A stretch of DNA of 64,000 nt, taken from NCBI RefSeq assembly GCF_032062135.1, contig NC_092862.1, positions 69,771,398-69,835,397 of the forward strand. The letters are read 5' to 3'. The notes under the pieces are model-generated. The model worked only from the letters and a program-made list of their open reading frames with translations, did no database searches and had not been told where the DNA came from. The position numbers and the translations under genes were made by a program. Origin of the DNA: Pyxicephalus adspersus (taxonomy: Eukaryota > Chordata > Amphibia > Anura > Pyxicephalidae). Each line of letters starts with the position of its first letter. Within the stretch, counting starts at the first letter, position 1. Of the stretch, positions 1 to 10,631 are shown in pieces.

Positions 1-2589
1 GCATATTTTGGCATTTCAAAAAATATAAGAGAGTGCCTTATAATCGGGGAAACAGGGTAGGTCAGCAATGACTGCTTCTGTATTCCTCTTACAACAGACT
101 TGCTTTACCATTGAAAAGACTACAAGGATTTTTATGTCTCTAGCATGTAGTATGGCTAGTAGATAGTCGTCTTTAAACAGACTTGTTGATTATAATTTAT
201 AGATAATTAATAAAGATTATTATTATAGAATAATATACAATTTAGATAATGCTAACTATATTTTGCTGATATTCAAGTAGCTTCTTGCAATCTAATCAGA
301 GTGAGGAACATGCCCCTTTTATTTACAGGTACATTTAGTAATTTAATCACATAGATCCATTTATATTAAAATGCTGTTTTAACATTTTCATTTTCGCAGC
401 TTGACAAAAATACCAACCATGACAAATGGAGGGGAAGCCCATTTTAAGCTGCCTGGAGGGTAACATGATTAGATGTTGTTTTTACATTTTTTATTTTTAT
501 TTATTTATATTTCTTATTATATAATGGCACACGGTGATTGGGACAGCAAGTTCGTTTTCTTTTAGAACTGTACAAAATATGTACCTATGAATACGCATAC
601 TTTAAATTATATATTAAATGTAGTGAGTTCTGAATATTCTGCAAGTACAATAACACACAATAACCAGTCCATACAGCAGGAGAAATGAGTAGTTCATGGC
701 AAATATTTTTAATCATCTTATTCCTAACTATCTCAACAATGATTGAAAATCTGCATTATTTAGTTTTTGTGGAATCAATTGACCAATACTTTGACTGATT
801 GACTTTAATCTGAATCTCAATAGCAACACTACAGTCAATTGCCTAGTGAATGCTTGCTAGTTATGCTGTTTAGGTTATGCTTTACAAATAAGGATAAAAT
901 AACGTGCCTGGGGCCTGGAAACTATCACTGCTGTCTGCTTTTAAATGTGCAGGTTTAGGACTGTCGTCATAATCTCGCATTCATTACTTATTGAACCACA
1001 GAGCTTGAACTAGTATGCAAGCCTGAGGATTTGATCTGATTTTTTTTCACAAGCCAGTCACTCATTGACCTGAAAGCAAGATAAAAAAAGATAGATCTGA
1101 GACCTGCAAATTTAAAAATCAACCATTACAGCTTTTTCACTTTAGGGAGGTGTCATGTCCTCTTTGTCAGATATCCACAAGGCCAGAATTGTTGTGTTTG
1201 GGCTAATAAAGTATCTGAGTGTATTATTTATTACACAGACAGATACCTCCTATATATGGGATATTTAACTGTTTAGGATTCTGTGAAAATCATCATTTCT
1301 AATATAACTTTAATACCTTTTTCATAGAGCTGTAAGATTTTGTTTTAACATAGATTCCAGGCAGCCATTGTCAAAACCTTGGAATGGAAGTAATTATACT
1401 ATTTGTAGTCATTATGTATGCTTCTCTAATTAAAATTTGATTTCACCCACTTGTCTCATTGGTGATGCATAGCATGAACACTTGACAGCTCATTCAGCAA
1501 CTGCAACCACATTAAAAATGTAACACCTAATTTTACAATTACACATGCCACATACAGAGACGAAATACGATTGCATATCAGTAAATTATGTAAAAAATAT
1601 TCTTTTTTTAATATAGAATATTATAACACTCATTTTACTGGCATTTTAGAAGTTCTAAAAACAAGCCATTGAAGTAAGCTGTGATTTTCATATACAATGA
1701 CATTTTAAATGACACAAAGATGTACTTTTTACAATGATGTAAAATCCTGATGAAATATTTTATTTGCTGCATCTGTTTTACCTCTTTAAATCTAATTTCT
1801 CACAGAGTGGTTATCTTGGTACCAGCTTTCCAATGATTATTATCTCACTGCAGTCAATACAGTCCCTGTATTTGATTGTTTTTGCAGTTTCTGTTTTTCA
1901 TTAACTCAAGCTTTTAGCTGCACAATTAATGGTAAAGATAATGAGACAAGTTGGCCCTGTGTTTACTATGCAGCTCTATGCCAGAAAGCAATTTCCAGCA
2001 GCTTACCCCTATTAAATGTCCATTATTGTACAAAGATGAGTAATTCATTTATTAACTTCATATAATGTATTCAAGCAATGATTTGTCTTTGTCAGTCTAA
2101 TGACAATGAAAGCCATGTTTAGTATGACTAAAATATTGTGACAAAAAATGAATTAGTATATGATATGAACAATGGCTTATCAAAAAGGAAAATGTGGCAC
2201 TGGTATGCAAATAGCCCACTTTCCTTTATCTGGCTTAAAGATACATTGACATACATTTATTAGGACTGTTTTACAGTAAGTGTAAGTGTTTTTAGTTATA
2301 TAAATATTTGCTTATAGCCAATTGAGGGAGTTCTCCCTTTAATAGGTTATTTATGGCATGTTCTACTGGTCTCTTGACCTGCTTCAGATCAGTAGAGTCT
2401 TCATGTTAACTGTTATATTATAGATCAAAAAACAACAAAGACAGAGATTTAAGCAGGGTTTTTCGGCACAAACGATGTATTCAACATACATTAACAAAAT
2501 TTGTAATGGGGTTTGTACATTAAAAAATACCACTGTACACAACTAGTGGTCAGGTATAATTATTGAAGTCATATGATTACTTAATACAA
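1..2589. other. AT-rich stretch, no gene recognised
   Basis: I see no coding frame, RNA gene or recognisable repeat here. The sequence is AT-rich with short homopolymer runs and reads like old intergenic or intronic vertebrate DNA. A diverged repeat could be missed by eye. Confidence 0.5.
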
Positions 2590-2736
2590 TAACCGGTAAT
2601 CAAAGGTTGGTTTGAACCACCTTATTACCCTTGGGGTTCAACCACAAAGTGATTTTTTCACTAGACATATAACAGCTATCAACTTATATATTGTTGACCA
2701 TATACAATGTTTGATCATCAAAGCATGTTGTTGGAT

Positions 2737-2778
2737 ATACTCGACGCGTTTCGCCAGATACGGCTTCTTCAGGAGTAT
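2737..2778 (-). ncRNA. hammerhead-ribozyme-like motif, type I topology
   Basis: Read on the minus strand, ATACTC (2778-2773) is followed by CTGAAGA (2772-2766), which fits CUGANGA. Next come an extra A, a GCC/GGC hairpin, then GAAA (2752-2749), CGCGTC, and GAGTAT (2742-2737), which pairs perfectly with ATACTC. This is the order of a type I hammerhead: stem I, CUGANGA, stem II, GAAA, a very short stem III (A-U and C-G with a two-base loop), a cleavage C, stem I. Penelope-like elements are known to carry minimal hammerheads. Stem II is only three pairs and the unpaired A beside it departs from the core, so activity is doubtful. Confidence 0.55.
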
Positions 2779-4244
2779 TGACAGCATGCGTAGATTGTTT
2801 GTGTCAATTGCATCTAGACCAGTAGATAATGTTTAAATTAGAATTTATAATGACTCATATGAATATTATGTTGTAGATATACACATTCCCAATTAATGTG
2901 CTTTCTATACCATGATGACCTATGTTGTTTAGAGCGCACATTGATGTCCCACTATATATACTGGTTATTAATTGATTAATAACAAGCAGGTTTTAGGCCA
3001 ATATACATGGATGTGAGACAGTAATTAATCCAGAAATATTCACACTTACATGGATTTGGATTTGTGGAACAAAAGTGGATGGTATGAAGTTGTATGCAAG
3101 ATCAGAGAGGTATACGTAGTGTGGTATTCTACATGCTAAGGTCCTTGTGTTTGAGTCAGGGATCAATAAAAAAATCAATTATGATTTTATGTTAAGAGAC
3201 CAATATACATATATATATATATATGACAGACTGATATTGTTACCTTATATAGTTGATCCTAGGTGTATTCTGTATACCAGATAGATAATTTGTAAGTATA
3301 TTACAAACAGCTCCTGGAGACATGTGCAGGACAGCAGCTGGAGACTCAGCTTGTAGGGAGATCTGTGGCTGGAGACTCAGCATGCAGCTGGAGACCCCGC
3401 ATACAGGAAGATCTGAGGGACGCCATTCCCTTAATCGGACATCGTTTTTAGGACCTCCCCCTGCCCCACGTGCTCAGACAAGAAGTCTGGGGACAACCTT
3501 GAGGATATTTGATGATGTCACGTCAATGGGGCGGTGTTAGAAAACGTCATCCCCCAGTGTTCATCATAGAGCATGTTAACTCCAGCCTGTCATGTCCAGT
3601 GCAGAGGAGGGAGGACATCTCCCGCTCCCCTCTTTGACTCAGTGTTGCAGCTGGTCAGAGAGCAGCTGCCTTACAGTATCTCCATCTAAGAAGATGGGGA
3701 TATACGGGGAGAAGCAGTATTTGCCTCTAATAGAGGCAGGACCGCGTCAGGGTGCACCCAGAGTATCTCTGGGTGCCCCCGTCCCCGCAAGTCAAGCTTA
3801 GGGGAGGGGAAAGAGCATGTCTAGTTCCTCCCTAGGGGGACAGGAGTCCCCACATAATCCTGTGCATTGGAACACATCAGAATCAGGTCCTGTGCATGAG
3901 ATAATGCAGATAGCATTAAATGTTATAATATACACATCAAGAATTACTAAATATTCAGATAGTAAAAGTACATGTACATATATATGATATTAATGAACAA
4001 CAAATGTTCATAGCAATAAGCTTTGGTATTATACAGATACAATATATCATATACAAAAAAGTGTGTCAAACTTCCATAGCAGTCACATATGGTAAGATAT
4101 GAACATAGTATAATTACAAAGCAGCGTAATGAGACTGCGTTTTCCTTCTATTAGAACAATTCATATGAACATCTATTGGATCATGTCTTTCTATTGGCAG
4201 TAATTTGAGTAGCAGAACATATAAGCACTTATTAAACAATATAG
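2779..4244 (-). other. non-coding 3' region assigned to the Penelope-like element
   Basis: There is no protein signal. The part from about 3300 to 3860 is clearly more GC-rich than its surroundings and repeats CTGGAGACTCAGC and close variants three times (about 3308-3400). A short hairpin surrounds the CACCCAGAGTATCTCTGGGTG segment near 3755. The stretch lies between the GIY-YIG stop and the hammerhead-like motif, so it may be element 3' sequence, but another insertion in the GC-rich part cannot be excluded. Confidence 0.35.
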
Positions 4245-5066
4245 TTACAGAAAAGACTTAAAACTAAAGGCATCATTTAGTCCTGGAAAATAATTAGCTT
4301 TAAGGGTGAAAATCCATTTAGTTTCTGCTTGTAGCAGTTTTTTGTCATAATCGCCCCCTCTGGGACATAAAGGTACTTGTTCAAGTGCAGCAAAGCTGAT
4401 GCAATGAATATTAAATTGATGTTGTGTTCCAACATGAAAACTTAATGGGGTTGTCATCTTTCCATTCTTGATTAAATATATATGTTCATATATACGTTTG
4501 CGGAAGGATCTTTTCGTTTTACCTACATAAAATCTTCCACATATGCAGTAGATTAGGTAGATAACACCTTCCGATTGACAGTTGACATGATAGTGGACTT
4601 TGTGTGTGCTACCATTTGGTAATATTAGTACTTGATTTTCTTGGACCCATTTACATTGGTTACAGGAACCACATTTGAAGGTTCCATGATTTTTTTTTAT
4701 TAAATTAAAGTCTGTGGGTGGGGGATTATAGTGACTTGTAACTAATGAATCTCGTAGTGAATTTGATCTCCGAAATGTTATACAGGGTTTTTCATCCAAG
4801 ATGTTTTTAATAGATGAATCGGAGGTGAGAATGCTCCAATGGTCTTTGATCAGTTGGTGAATAGATGCATGATGTTCATTGAATTTGGTAATAATAGGTA
4901 ATTTAGGTTGAGTCCGTGTAGATGTAGTGTTGGACAGAAGACCTCCAGTGTCTAGTTTTGAAACCTTTTGGTAGGTCCTTTTGAGAAGTTTTCTACTATA
5001 GCCTCTGGTCATGAGTCTTTTTGTCAGAGCATTTGCCTCTCTCTTAAATCTGTATATCGTGTGCAA
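4245..5066 (-). pseudogene. Penelope-like element: C-terminal GIY-YIG endonuclease segment
   Basis: This 273-codon open frame ends the element's polyprotein. A Cys/His cluster (C132, C135, C138, H158/H160, C163) comes just before GVIYLIYC (167-174) and YVGKT (180-184), the two halves of the GIY-YIG signature. R191 and E248 (in ETKWI) sit where the family's catalytic Arg and Glu fall. The role would be nicking target DNA to prime reverse transcription in the nucleus. No stop or frameshift is seen within the domain, but it is cut off from the RT by an upstream frameshift. The methionine at 5066 is only the first in the frame, not the real start. Confidence 0.85.
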
Positions 5067-5345
5067 TTTCTTTTAAGTCCAAGGATTTGACTATAAGGAA
5101 TACTTTTAATTAAAGCCCTCGGATGTGCACTTTTAGCATGAAGTATGGTGTTTCCAGCAGTTTCCTTTCTATATAGTGTGGTAGTGATGTGAAGGTCAGA
5201 GGAAATGTTAATGGAAATGTCTAGGAAAGGTATCTGGTGGGAATCAATATTCCAAGTGAACTTGAGATTATAGTTATTCTGTGAAAGTGATGTTAGCATC
5301 TCATTAAGCATTTCTCTTGAACCTGTCCAGATAATGAAAATATGT
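5067..5345 (-). pseudogene. Penelope-like element: RT segment after the catalytic motif
   Basis: This frame continues the reverse transcriptase beyond its active site: FIIWTG, then KFTWNIDSHQIPFLDI and the TTLYRKETAGNTILHA block, which is the usual Penelope sequence after the YIDD box. It is out of frame with the RT core upstream because bases are missing at the catalytic motif near 5341. It is also shifted relative to the GIY-YIG frame that follows, so at least two frame changes separate the three blocks. Function in this copy is lost. Confidence 0.8.
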
Positions 5346-5883
5346 ATCGACGCCATAGAAGAATATGTTTGCAATAAGGGTAAAACTCATGTTTGGAGAA
5401 AAGATTTTTCTCCCAGTGTCCAAGATATAAATTAGCATAAGATGGGGCACATTTTGTCCCCATCGCCACTCCTTGTGATTGCAAGTACATCTGGTTATTG
5501 AAAGTGAATATGTTGCGAGTTAGGATGAATTTAAGAAGTTTGAGAATAAATGCATTGTATCGTCCCAATGATGGGTCCCCAGAATCAAGAAAGGAGGCTA
5601 TTGATCTTAGACCCAAGGTGTGTGGTATGCTACTGTATAACGCTTCCACGTCTATTGTGGTTAAAAGTGTGTTGGGAGGAACTGTCATATCTTTTAGGAT
5701 TTCAAGTAACTGAATGGTGTCTCTAAGATATGACTGTAGTTGGATAACATACGGTCGGAGATAAGAGTCAATCAAATCACTGGCTCTGGAAGAAATTGAA
5801 TCAATGCCTGCTACTATAGGGCGCCTGGGTGGTTTTGATATACTTTTATGGACTTTTGGGAGGCTATAGAATGTTGGTATCAC
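5293..5883 (-). pseudogene. Penelope-like element: reverse transcriptase core
   Basis: This frame encodes fingers and palm of a Penelope-type RT: FYSLPKVHKS, PRRPIVAGIDS, TTIDVEALYSSIPH (first catalytic Asp), and QSQGVAMGTKCAPSYANL. It ends at WRRYI followed directly by an FSLSG-like frame instead of the two catalytic aspartates expected after YI. The family motif is YxDD, so the missing residues and the frame change show the copy cannot reverse transcribe. A one-base frameshift near 5905 also separates this block from the N-terminal part. Confidence 0.85.
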
Positions 5884-6620
5884 TGGGTGCTTGATCCATA
5901 AAAATTCTTTTGTTTTGTGTAAATTATGCCTGTTATATGGGCCTCAGTAATGATAGAGTAATACTCCTTATAGTATAATTCTATGTTTGTTTTATTTATG
6001 GTATTGTACCAATCTCTATTGTCTAGGATGTCTAAGCACATCTGAATATATTGGTGATTGTCCATGATGACAATATTGCCACCTTTATCGGCTGGTTTTA
6101 TTGCGATTTGTTTGTTGTTGTGAAGGTTTCTCAAAGCTTGTTGTTGTTGTTTAGTAATATTAGATACCATATGTGTGGATCTAGGGTCAAATTCAAGTAC
6201 TTTTTTGGTCATAATATTGACAAATGTTTGCACATGAGTGTTAAAGGTGAGAGAAGGAAAAAAGGTTGATTGTTTGTGTTTAGTTGGTATAACGGATGTT
6301 TCTGATATTGCAATAGGTGTTATGTCAGAGAGAGGGGGTTCATTGTCTGGATTGCTTTCCTGATATAATTCATGTACAGTTTTCATAACCCTAAAGTCCT
6401 CTATTTTAAAATCTTTGATTTATGTTGTATCGAGAGGAGCATTAGGTTGTAAAGATTTGGTAAACATAAGTTTTAGAGTGAGCTTTCTGGCAAATAGATG
6501 TATATCCTTAATAAGTTCTTATCTTATAAGTTCTTATAACTTATCTAGTTTGCTGGAAGGGCAAAAAGACAGGCCCAGTCTTAATACCTCTATTTCCCTA
6601 GAATTTAATTGATAGGAGGA
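5880..6620 (-). pseudogene. Penelope-like element: region upstream of the RT core
   Basis: The 168-codon frame from 6386 contains AIKPADKGGNIVIMD (the conserved Penelope K-x-A-D-K-G-G block) and QMCLDILDNRDWYN, which lead into the RT fingers. Further upstream, broken frames down to about 6620 read as LRLGLSFCPSSKLDK and DIHLFARKLTLK, also typical of this part of Penelope proteins, but with frame changes around a duplicated TAAGTTCTTAT segment (about 6506-6545). The product was part of one long protein with the RT and GIY-YIG blocks. Confidence 0.75.
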
Positions 6621-6969
6621 TAGGTTAATAATTTCTAAGTCTGGCTCTGTGGTGGGAGTTTTGCAAAATATTCTGGAATTGAGCCTTTCAGTTGTTTGGG
6701 AGAGGGGATTCTTTCGGTTAGTGGCCCTAAAAAAGATTTTTGTGATTTGATTTTGGGAATGGCGCCTAAGTGAGGTGCGAGTTGGGGTATAGGATGGGAT
6801 AGGAGAGGGAGGGGTGTGAACTCTGGTGAATTGCCAGCTGATAGTGTGGCACCTAGTGGTGTGTTTGTAGGAGGTACAGTGATTGGTAGATCCTGCGGTT
6901 CTGGAAGAATATTGGGAAATGAGTGAGATGAGGTGACTATTGCGGAGGTAATGTCTGAGCTGGATGAAG

Positions 6970-7656
6970 TTAGTGGTGATGGAGGGGAGGGAATGGGTGC
7001 AGGTGGAGTAATTGGTTTCCGTTTAGGATCTTGAGTGAATAAATCACTGTGATCACTTTTGTATCGTTTTTTACTTTTAAATGTACTAGTGTGCCCAGGA
7101 GAGTGTGGGACAGTAAGTCCTGTGGGATGGCCAACTTAAGGTTGGAAGAGATGTTTTTGTTTGTTGGTTGGATCCTTATTTGTGATTTTGTCCCAATTAT
7201 AAGCCTTTGTACGAATAAATAACCATTTGTCTTTTTGAAATTTTTTATTCTTTCTATTATAAATGTCAATATTGAATTTTTCAGTTTTAGGAGATTGTGT
7301 TGATGTGTAAATTGGGTGGATTCTATCAATATAATATTTTGAGTATATATTTCTTTGATTTCGCATTCAATAATCTCCAATTCTTTTTTATAGTAGTTGA
7401 TTAATAGTTGCATCAGTTTGGTAGAACATTTGGTTAGAGTATTTTCCCACTCATCTTGAATCCATTCTGGATGATTGATGCTTGGAAAGATTTGTATACG
7501 AAGACCAGGTGGATTGATATTATCTTTGATGTATTTTTCAAAAAATCTAATATGCCAATGGATTTGAGATTTCTTTTCCAAGGTTTGTCTAGGTTTAAAA
7601 ATGAGGGAGCTAATAGTGTTACTGTTTGTATACACTGTTATATACTGTTTGTTTTT
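6970..7656 (-). pseudogene. Penelope-like element: N-terminal region
   Basis: The open frame contains PPGLRIQIFPSINHPEWI, then a long charged, probably helical stretch and a Lys-rich segment. I recognise the GLRIQIFPS block as typical of the N-terminal part of amphibian Penelope-type proteins; no enzyme motif is present. Between 6621 and 6969 the frames are broken and Pro/Ser-rich. At its 5' end the same frame runs without a stop into sequence homologous to the Harbinger Myb mini-exons (up to 7691), so the true Penelope start is not visible. Confidence 0.65.
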
Positions 7657-8514
7657 ACACTCAGTCTGGCCAGGTGAACCTAGAATCAACTCTGCATAAA
7701 AATGAAATCAAAAACATATTTGAACTATATCTAAAAATAATGTATTTGTCAGATTTAGAAAATTATACATTTTTTCTTATTAACCATATACCAATATCCT
7801 ACCTTCCACCTCTACCGGCTCCTCCGGACGCTCAGTCTGGTCAGGGGAGCCCAGAACGCACTCTGCATAAAAATAAAATCAAAAACATATTTGAACTATA
7901 TCTAAAAATAATGTATTTTTCATGTTTATAAAATTATACATTTTTTCTTATTAAATATATACCAATATCCTACCTTCCACCTCTACTGGCTCCTCCGGAT
8001 GCACCTGCAGCTGCTCCTCCACTTCCCGAGCACGTCGTCCTAATGCATAAAAGCAAAAACAGAAGCAGAAATTGTCATTAAAAATATTTTTTTTTAAATA
8101 ATATTAATAAAAAAATTACTAATAATTAAAAAAAAAGATAAACAAATGCAAATAAATTAAAAATATTTTCCAAAAATATAACATAACTTCTAAAAAATAA
8201 TTTTGAAAAAATTTAACTTCTACAAACTGACAAAATTGTTACTTACGCTTTTTGGCGATACGTCGCCTCAACGTATGCAGCACGTCCCTCTCTCGGTTCT
8301 TCAGATCAGACCATCTTTTCCTCAATTGATCCTTTGACCGCTCCACGCAAAATTTGTGCTGCAATCTCCTCTGCAATTTTTCCAAAATTCGATTTTTCCT
8401 GGCATTCTGTGACTTGTAATGACCCCTCCGACCATCATAATCACTTTTCTCCAGGACCTCCACCAACACCTCCACCTCCTCTCTTGACATAGGTGTGGCT
8501 CTCTGTGCAGACAT
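7657..8514 (-). pseudogene. Harbinger Myb/SANT-like DNA-binding protein with repeated mini-exons
   Basis: Exon A (8514-8247) starts at MSAQRATPMSREEVEVLVEV and encodes a Myb/SANT-like helix bundle with REEVEVLVEVLEKSDYD, RKNRILEKLQ and KDQLRKRWSDLKNRERD, followed by basic RRRIAKKR. It ends at a GTAAGT donor. Three small downstream exons follow, each behind an ATG(C)AG-type acceptor: B (8039-7974, 66 nt), C (7862-7803, 60 nt) and D (7691 downward). B and C end at identical GTAGG donors. All joins are in phase 1 and stay open, encoding acidic repeats ending EEPVEVE. Exon D is interrupted by the Penelope-like insertion at about 7656. The protein probably binds the element's ends and aids transposase import. 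Exon limits are inferred from sequence only. Confidence 0.75.
7692..8040 (-). repeat. tandem duplication (171 and 177 bp) of mini-exon plus intron
   Basis: The segment from each TGCATAAAA acceptor block through AAACATATTTGAACTATA, ATTATACATTTTTTCTTATT and CCAATATCCTACCTTCCACC to the next mini-exon occurs twice almost unchanged, with a third exon start beyond. Acceptors lie at about 7692, 7863 and 8040, giving steps of 171 and 177 bp. Because each unit holds one phase-1 exon, every duplication adds about 20-22 residues to the Myb-like protein without changing frame. Confidence 0.85.
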
Positions 8515-8755
8515 CCTCTGACGTCACAGGCAAACATATAACAGGAAGTGGGTGGGTGAATTTGCAAAGTGCTGTGGGAAATCAGAAGTGCAAAGTGCAA
8601 AATCCGGCACGTGCGGTCGTTCGTACGAAAATTCATCCGACAATTCGAGAAACGAACATTATTGAGGTGGGTGATGCTGCATATTTTTATATGTTTTCCT
8701 AAATTTTATGTTTATAGTTTTGTTATATTTTATATTTTAATGTTTTTCACAGATC
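8515..8755. promoter_or_regulatory. divergent promoter region between Myb-like and MADF genes, with a CRE palindrome
   Basis: The two genes start on opposite strands 241 bp apart. A perfect TGACGTCA palindrome (CRE) lies at 8519-8526, five bases upstream of the Myb-like start codon. Farther along are a CACGTG E-box (about 8610) and a GT-rich segment. TTTTTCACAG just before the MADF ATG looks like a splice acceptor, so that gene may have an untranslated first exon here. Promoter function is inferred from position and motifs. Confidence 0.45.
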
Positions 8756-10631
8756 ATGGCCTATGATGCATTTAATAATCCTGACTTCATGCGTGAGTTC
8801 ATTGAGGCATACAGGTCCCATCCCTGTCTGTGGAAGGTAAAGTCTGCGGATTATTCAAATCGTCAGATGAAACTAAAGGCGTATACCGCTATGGTGGAGC
8901 TCAGCAAGACCGTTAATCCTGCCGCTGACATTAAGTATGTGAAGCAAAAGATACAAAACCTGCGTACCGTTTTCAAATAGGAAATTAACAAAATAAAGGC
9001 TTCACAGCGGTCAGGTGCTGCAGCGGATGATGTATACGTACCTAAATTATGGTACTTTAATCTGTTGGCATTCACTGCAGATCAGGATGAAGGTCGCCCA
9101 TCACTGTGCAGCCTGGAAGAAGCGGACAAGGATGCTGGGGAAGGTACACAGCAGGATGCTGGGGAAAGCCTTGATGACACTCCTGAGCTTTTGAAGACAA
9201 CAGACCAGGTAATTTTAAAAAAATCTTTTTATTATACAATTTATAAAAACACAGGCACAGCTACATATAGCAAAGTATAAAACATATATTACAGAGTTTT
9301 ATTGAAGTCCTACAAACATTGTGGCATACAGACTATGTCATGCGATCCTGCCATTCTACTGCTCCAGTAGTGTTGAATTACTCCAAGTACTTGGTTCGGT
9401 TTTCTTTAGCCAACACAGAAGCATTCTGAGGTACTGCAACCTGGAGATCCACTAGACCAGTGAATTGATTACTGCTTTCACCCGGTGTGGCTGTAGTTTA
9501 ATCTTGCTCCATTAGAGGACCAAATGATGCACTGCAATTATGGCGGTGTAGAAAATTATGTAGCAAGCAGCAAGCATAAACTACCTTGTCAATTTTGTCG
9601 ATGCGGAGATTGATAGCAGTATGGAATATTCTAAATCTATTTGCTAGAATACCAAAAGCATTCTCAACCACCCTCCTAGCACGAGATAACCGGTAATTAA
9701 AAAAATTTTTCTGTTTGTCCAAGTTTTTTTGAGGATAGGGTTTTAACAGGTTTTCCTGCAATGCAAATGCTTCATCTGCAACAAACACAAAGTTCAGTCC
9801 CTCCACAGTTTGGCTGTTTCTAGGTAGGTGCAGTTGCTTGTTCATCAGCTTCCTGTGAAATGGCGTACCATCCGAAACCTCTCCATCAGACATGTGCCCA
9901 TTTCTTCCTATGTCCACTAAAATAAATTCATAATGGGCATTCACTATTGCCATGAGCACAATGCTGAAAAAACCCTTTTAGTTATAATAATACGATCCAC
10001 TGTCTACCGGTGGGGTAATTCTTACATGCTTCCCATCAATAGCTCCTCCACAATTTGGGAAGTTCCATAAATCTTGAAATTCAGAAGCGATGGCCAGCCA
10101 TTCCTCTGGTGTATCAGGAAACTGAAAGAACAATATAGGAAGAGTTTAATATGCATAATAATAATGTTACATTTATTTTTCTTGCAGGCTTCCTCCTGTA
10201 CTGAAACTGCAGAGAGCTCACCTGCCGCTACAACATCCACTCCTATGAGTTCCAACCAAAAAAGGGGTCAGAAAAGGAAACATCAGGAGCTGGAAAAAAA
10301 GGAAGCTTACAAAAAAACCATGTCCATATTAAATGAAAAAGAGGATTATTTGGATGGCTTTGGCTTCTATATCGTGTCAAAACTGCGTCAGATGAGCCCA
10401 GAACAAGCAGGTGCTGTGGAGATTATCATGACGGATTTGGTGAACAAAGGCATGATGAATCAACTTAACCCACAATACCCTACCTATTCTTACCCCTATC
10501 CATACCCGCAGCCTCACCCTTCACCTGTACAAACTCAACGCCTCCCTTATGAGTATCATCATTACCCTTCCTCCAGCACACCAAATCAGTACAGTTTTGG
10601 CAATGAAAGCCTCCATTTCACTGATTTATAG
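8756..10631 (+). pseudogene. Harbinger MADF/BESS-type DNA-binding protein, two exons
   Basis: Exon 1 (8756-9208) begins MAYDAFNNPDFMREFIEAY and encodes a MADF domain (a Myb/SANT relative): CLWKVKSADYSNRQMK, AYTAMVELS and VKQKIQNLRTVFK. A TAG follows directly at codon 75; the same frame then continues with EINKIKASQRSGAAADD and YVPKLWYFNLLAF, the rest of the domain, so this is a nonsense mutation. Exon 1 ends at CAG/GTAATT. Exon 2 (10188-10631) follows TTTTTCTTGCAG in the same phase and encodes a basic segment (QKRGQKRKHQELEKKE), a BESS-like helix region (FGFYIVSKLRQMSPEQAG) and a Pro/Tyr-rich tail. The intron contains the transposase's main exon on the other strand. AATAAA signals follow soon after the stop. 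Confidence 0.82.

Larger units (their letters stand above)
2590..7656 (-). mobile_element. Penelope-like retroelement (RT plus GIY-YIG), decayed
   Basis: On the minus strand, successive open blocks run from about 7656 down to 4245. In protein order they are an N-terminal region, the Penelope-type pre-RT segment with AIKPADKGGNIVIMD, an RT core with DVEALYSSIPH and GVAMGTKCAPSYANLYLG, a thumb region, and a C-terminal GIY-YIG nuclease behind a Cys/His cluster. RT plus GIY-YIG in this order defines endonuclease-bearing Penelope-like elements, closest in style to Neptune-type elements of amphibians and fish. At least two frameshifts and a small deletion at the catalytic site make the copy inactive. 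The high-coordinate end lies inside a Harbinger mini-exon at about 7656. The low-coordinate end is uncertain: 2590-4244 is assigned as 3' part because it holds a hammerhead-like motif. Confidence 0.85.
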
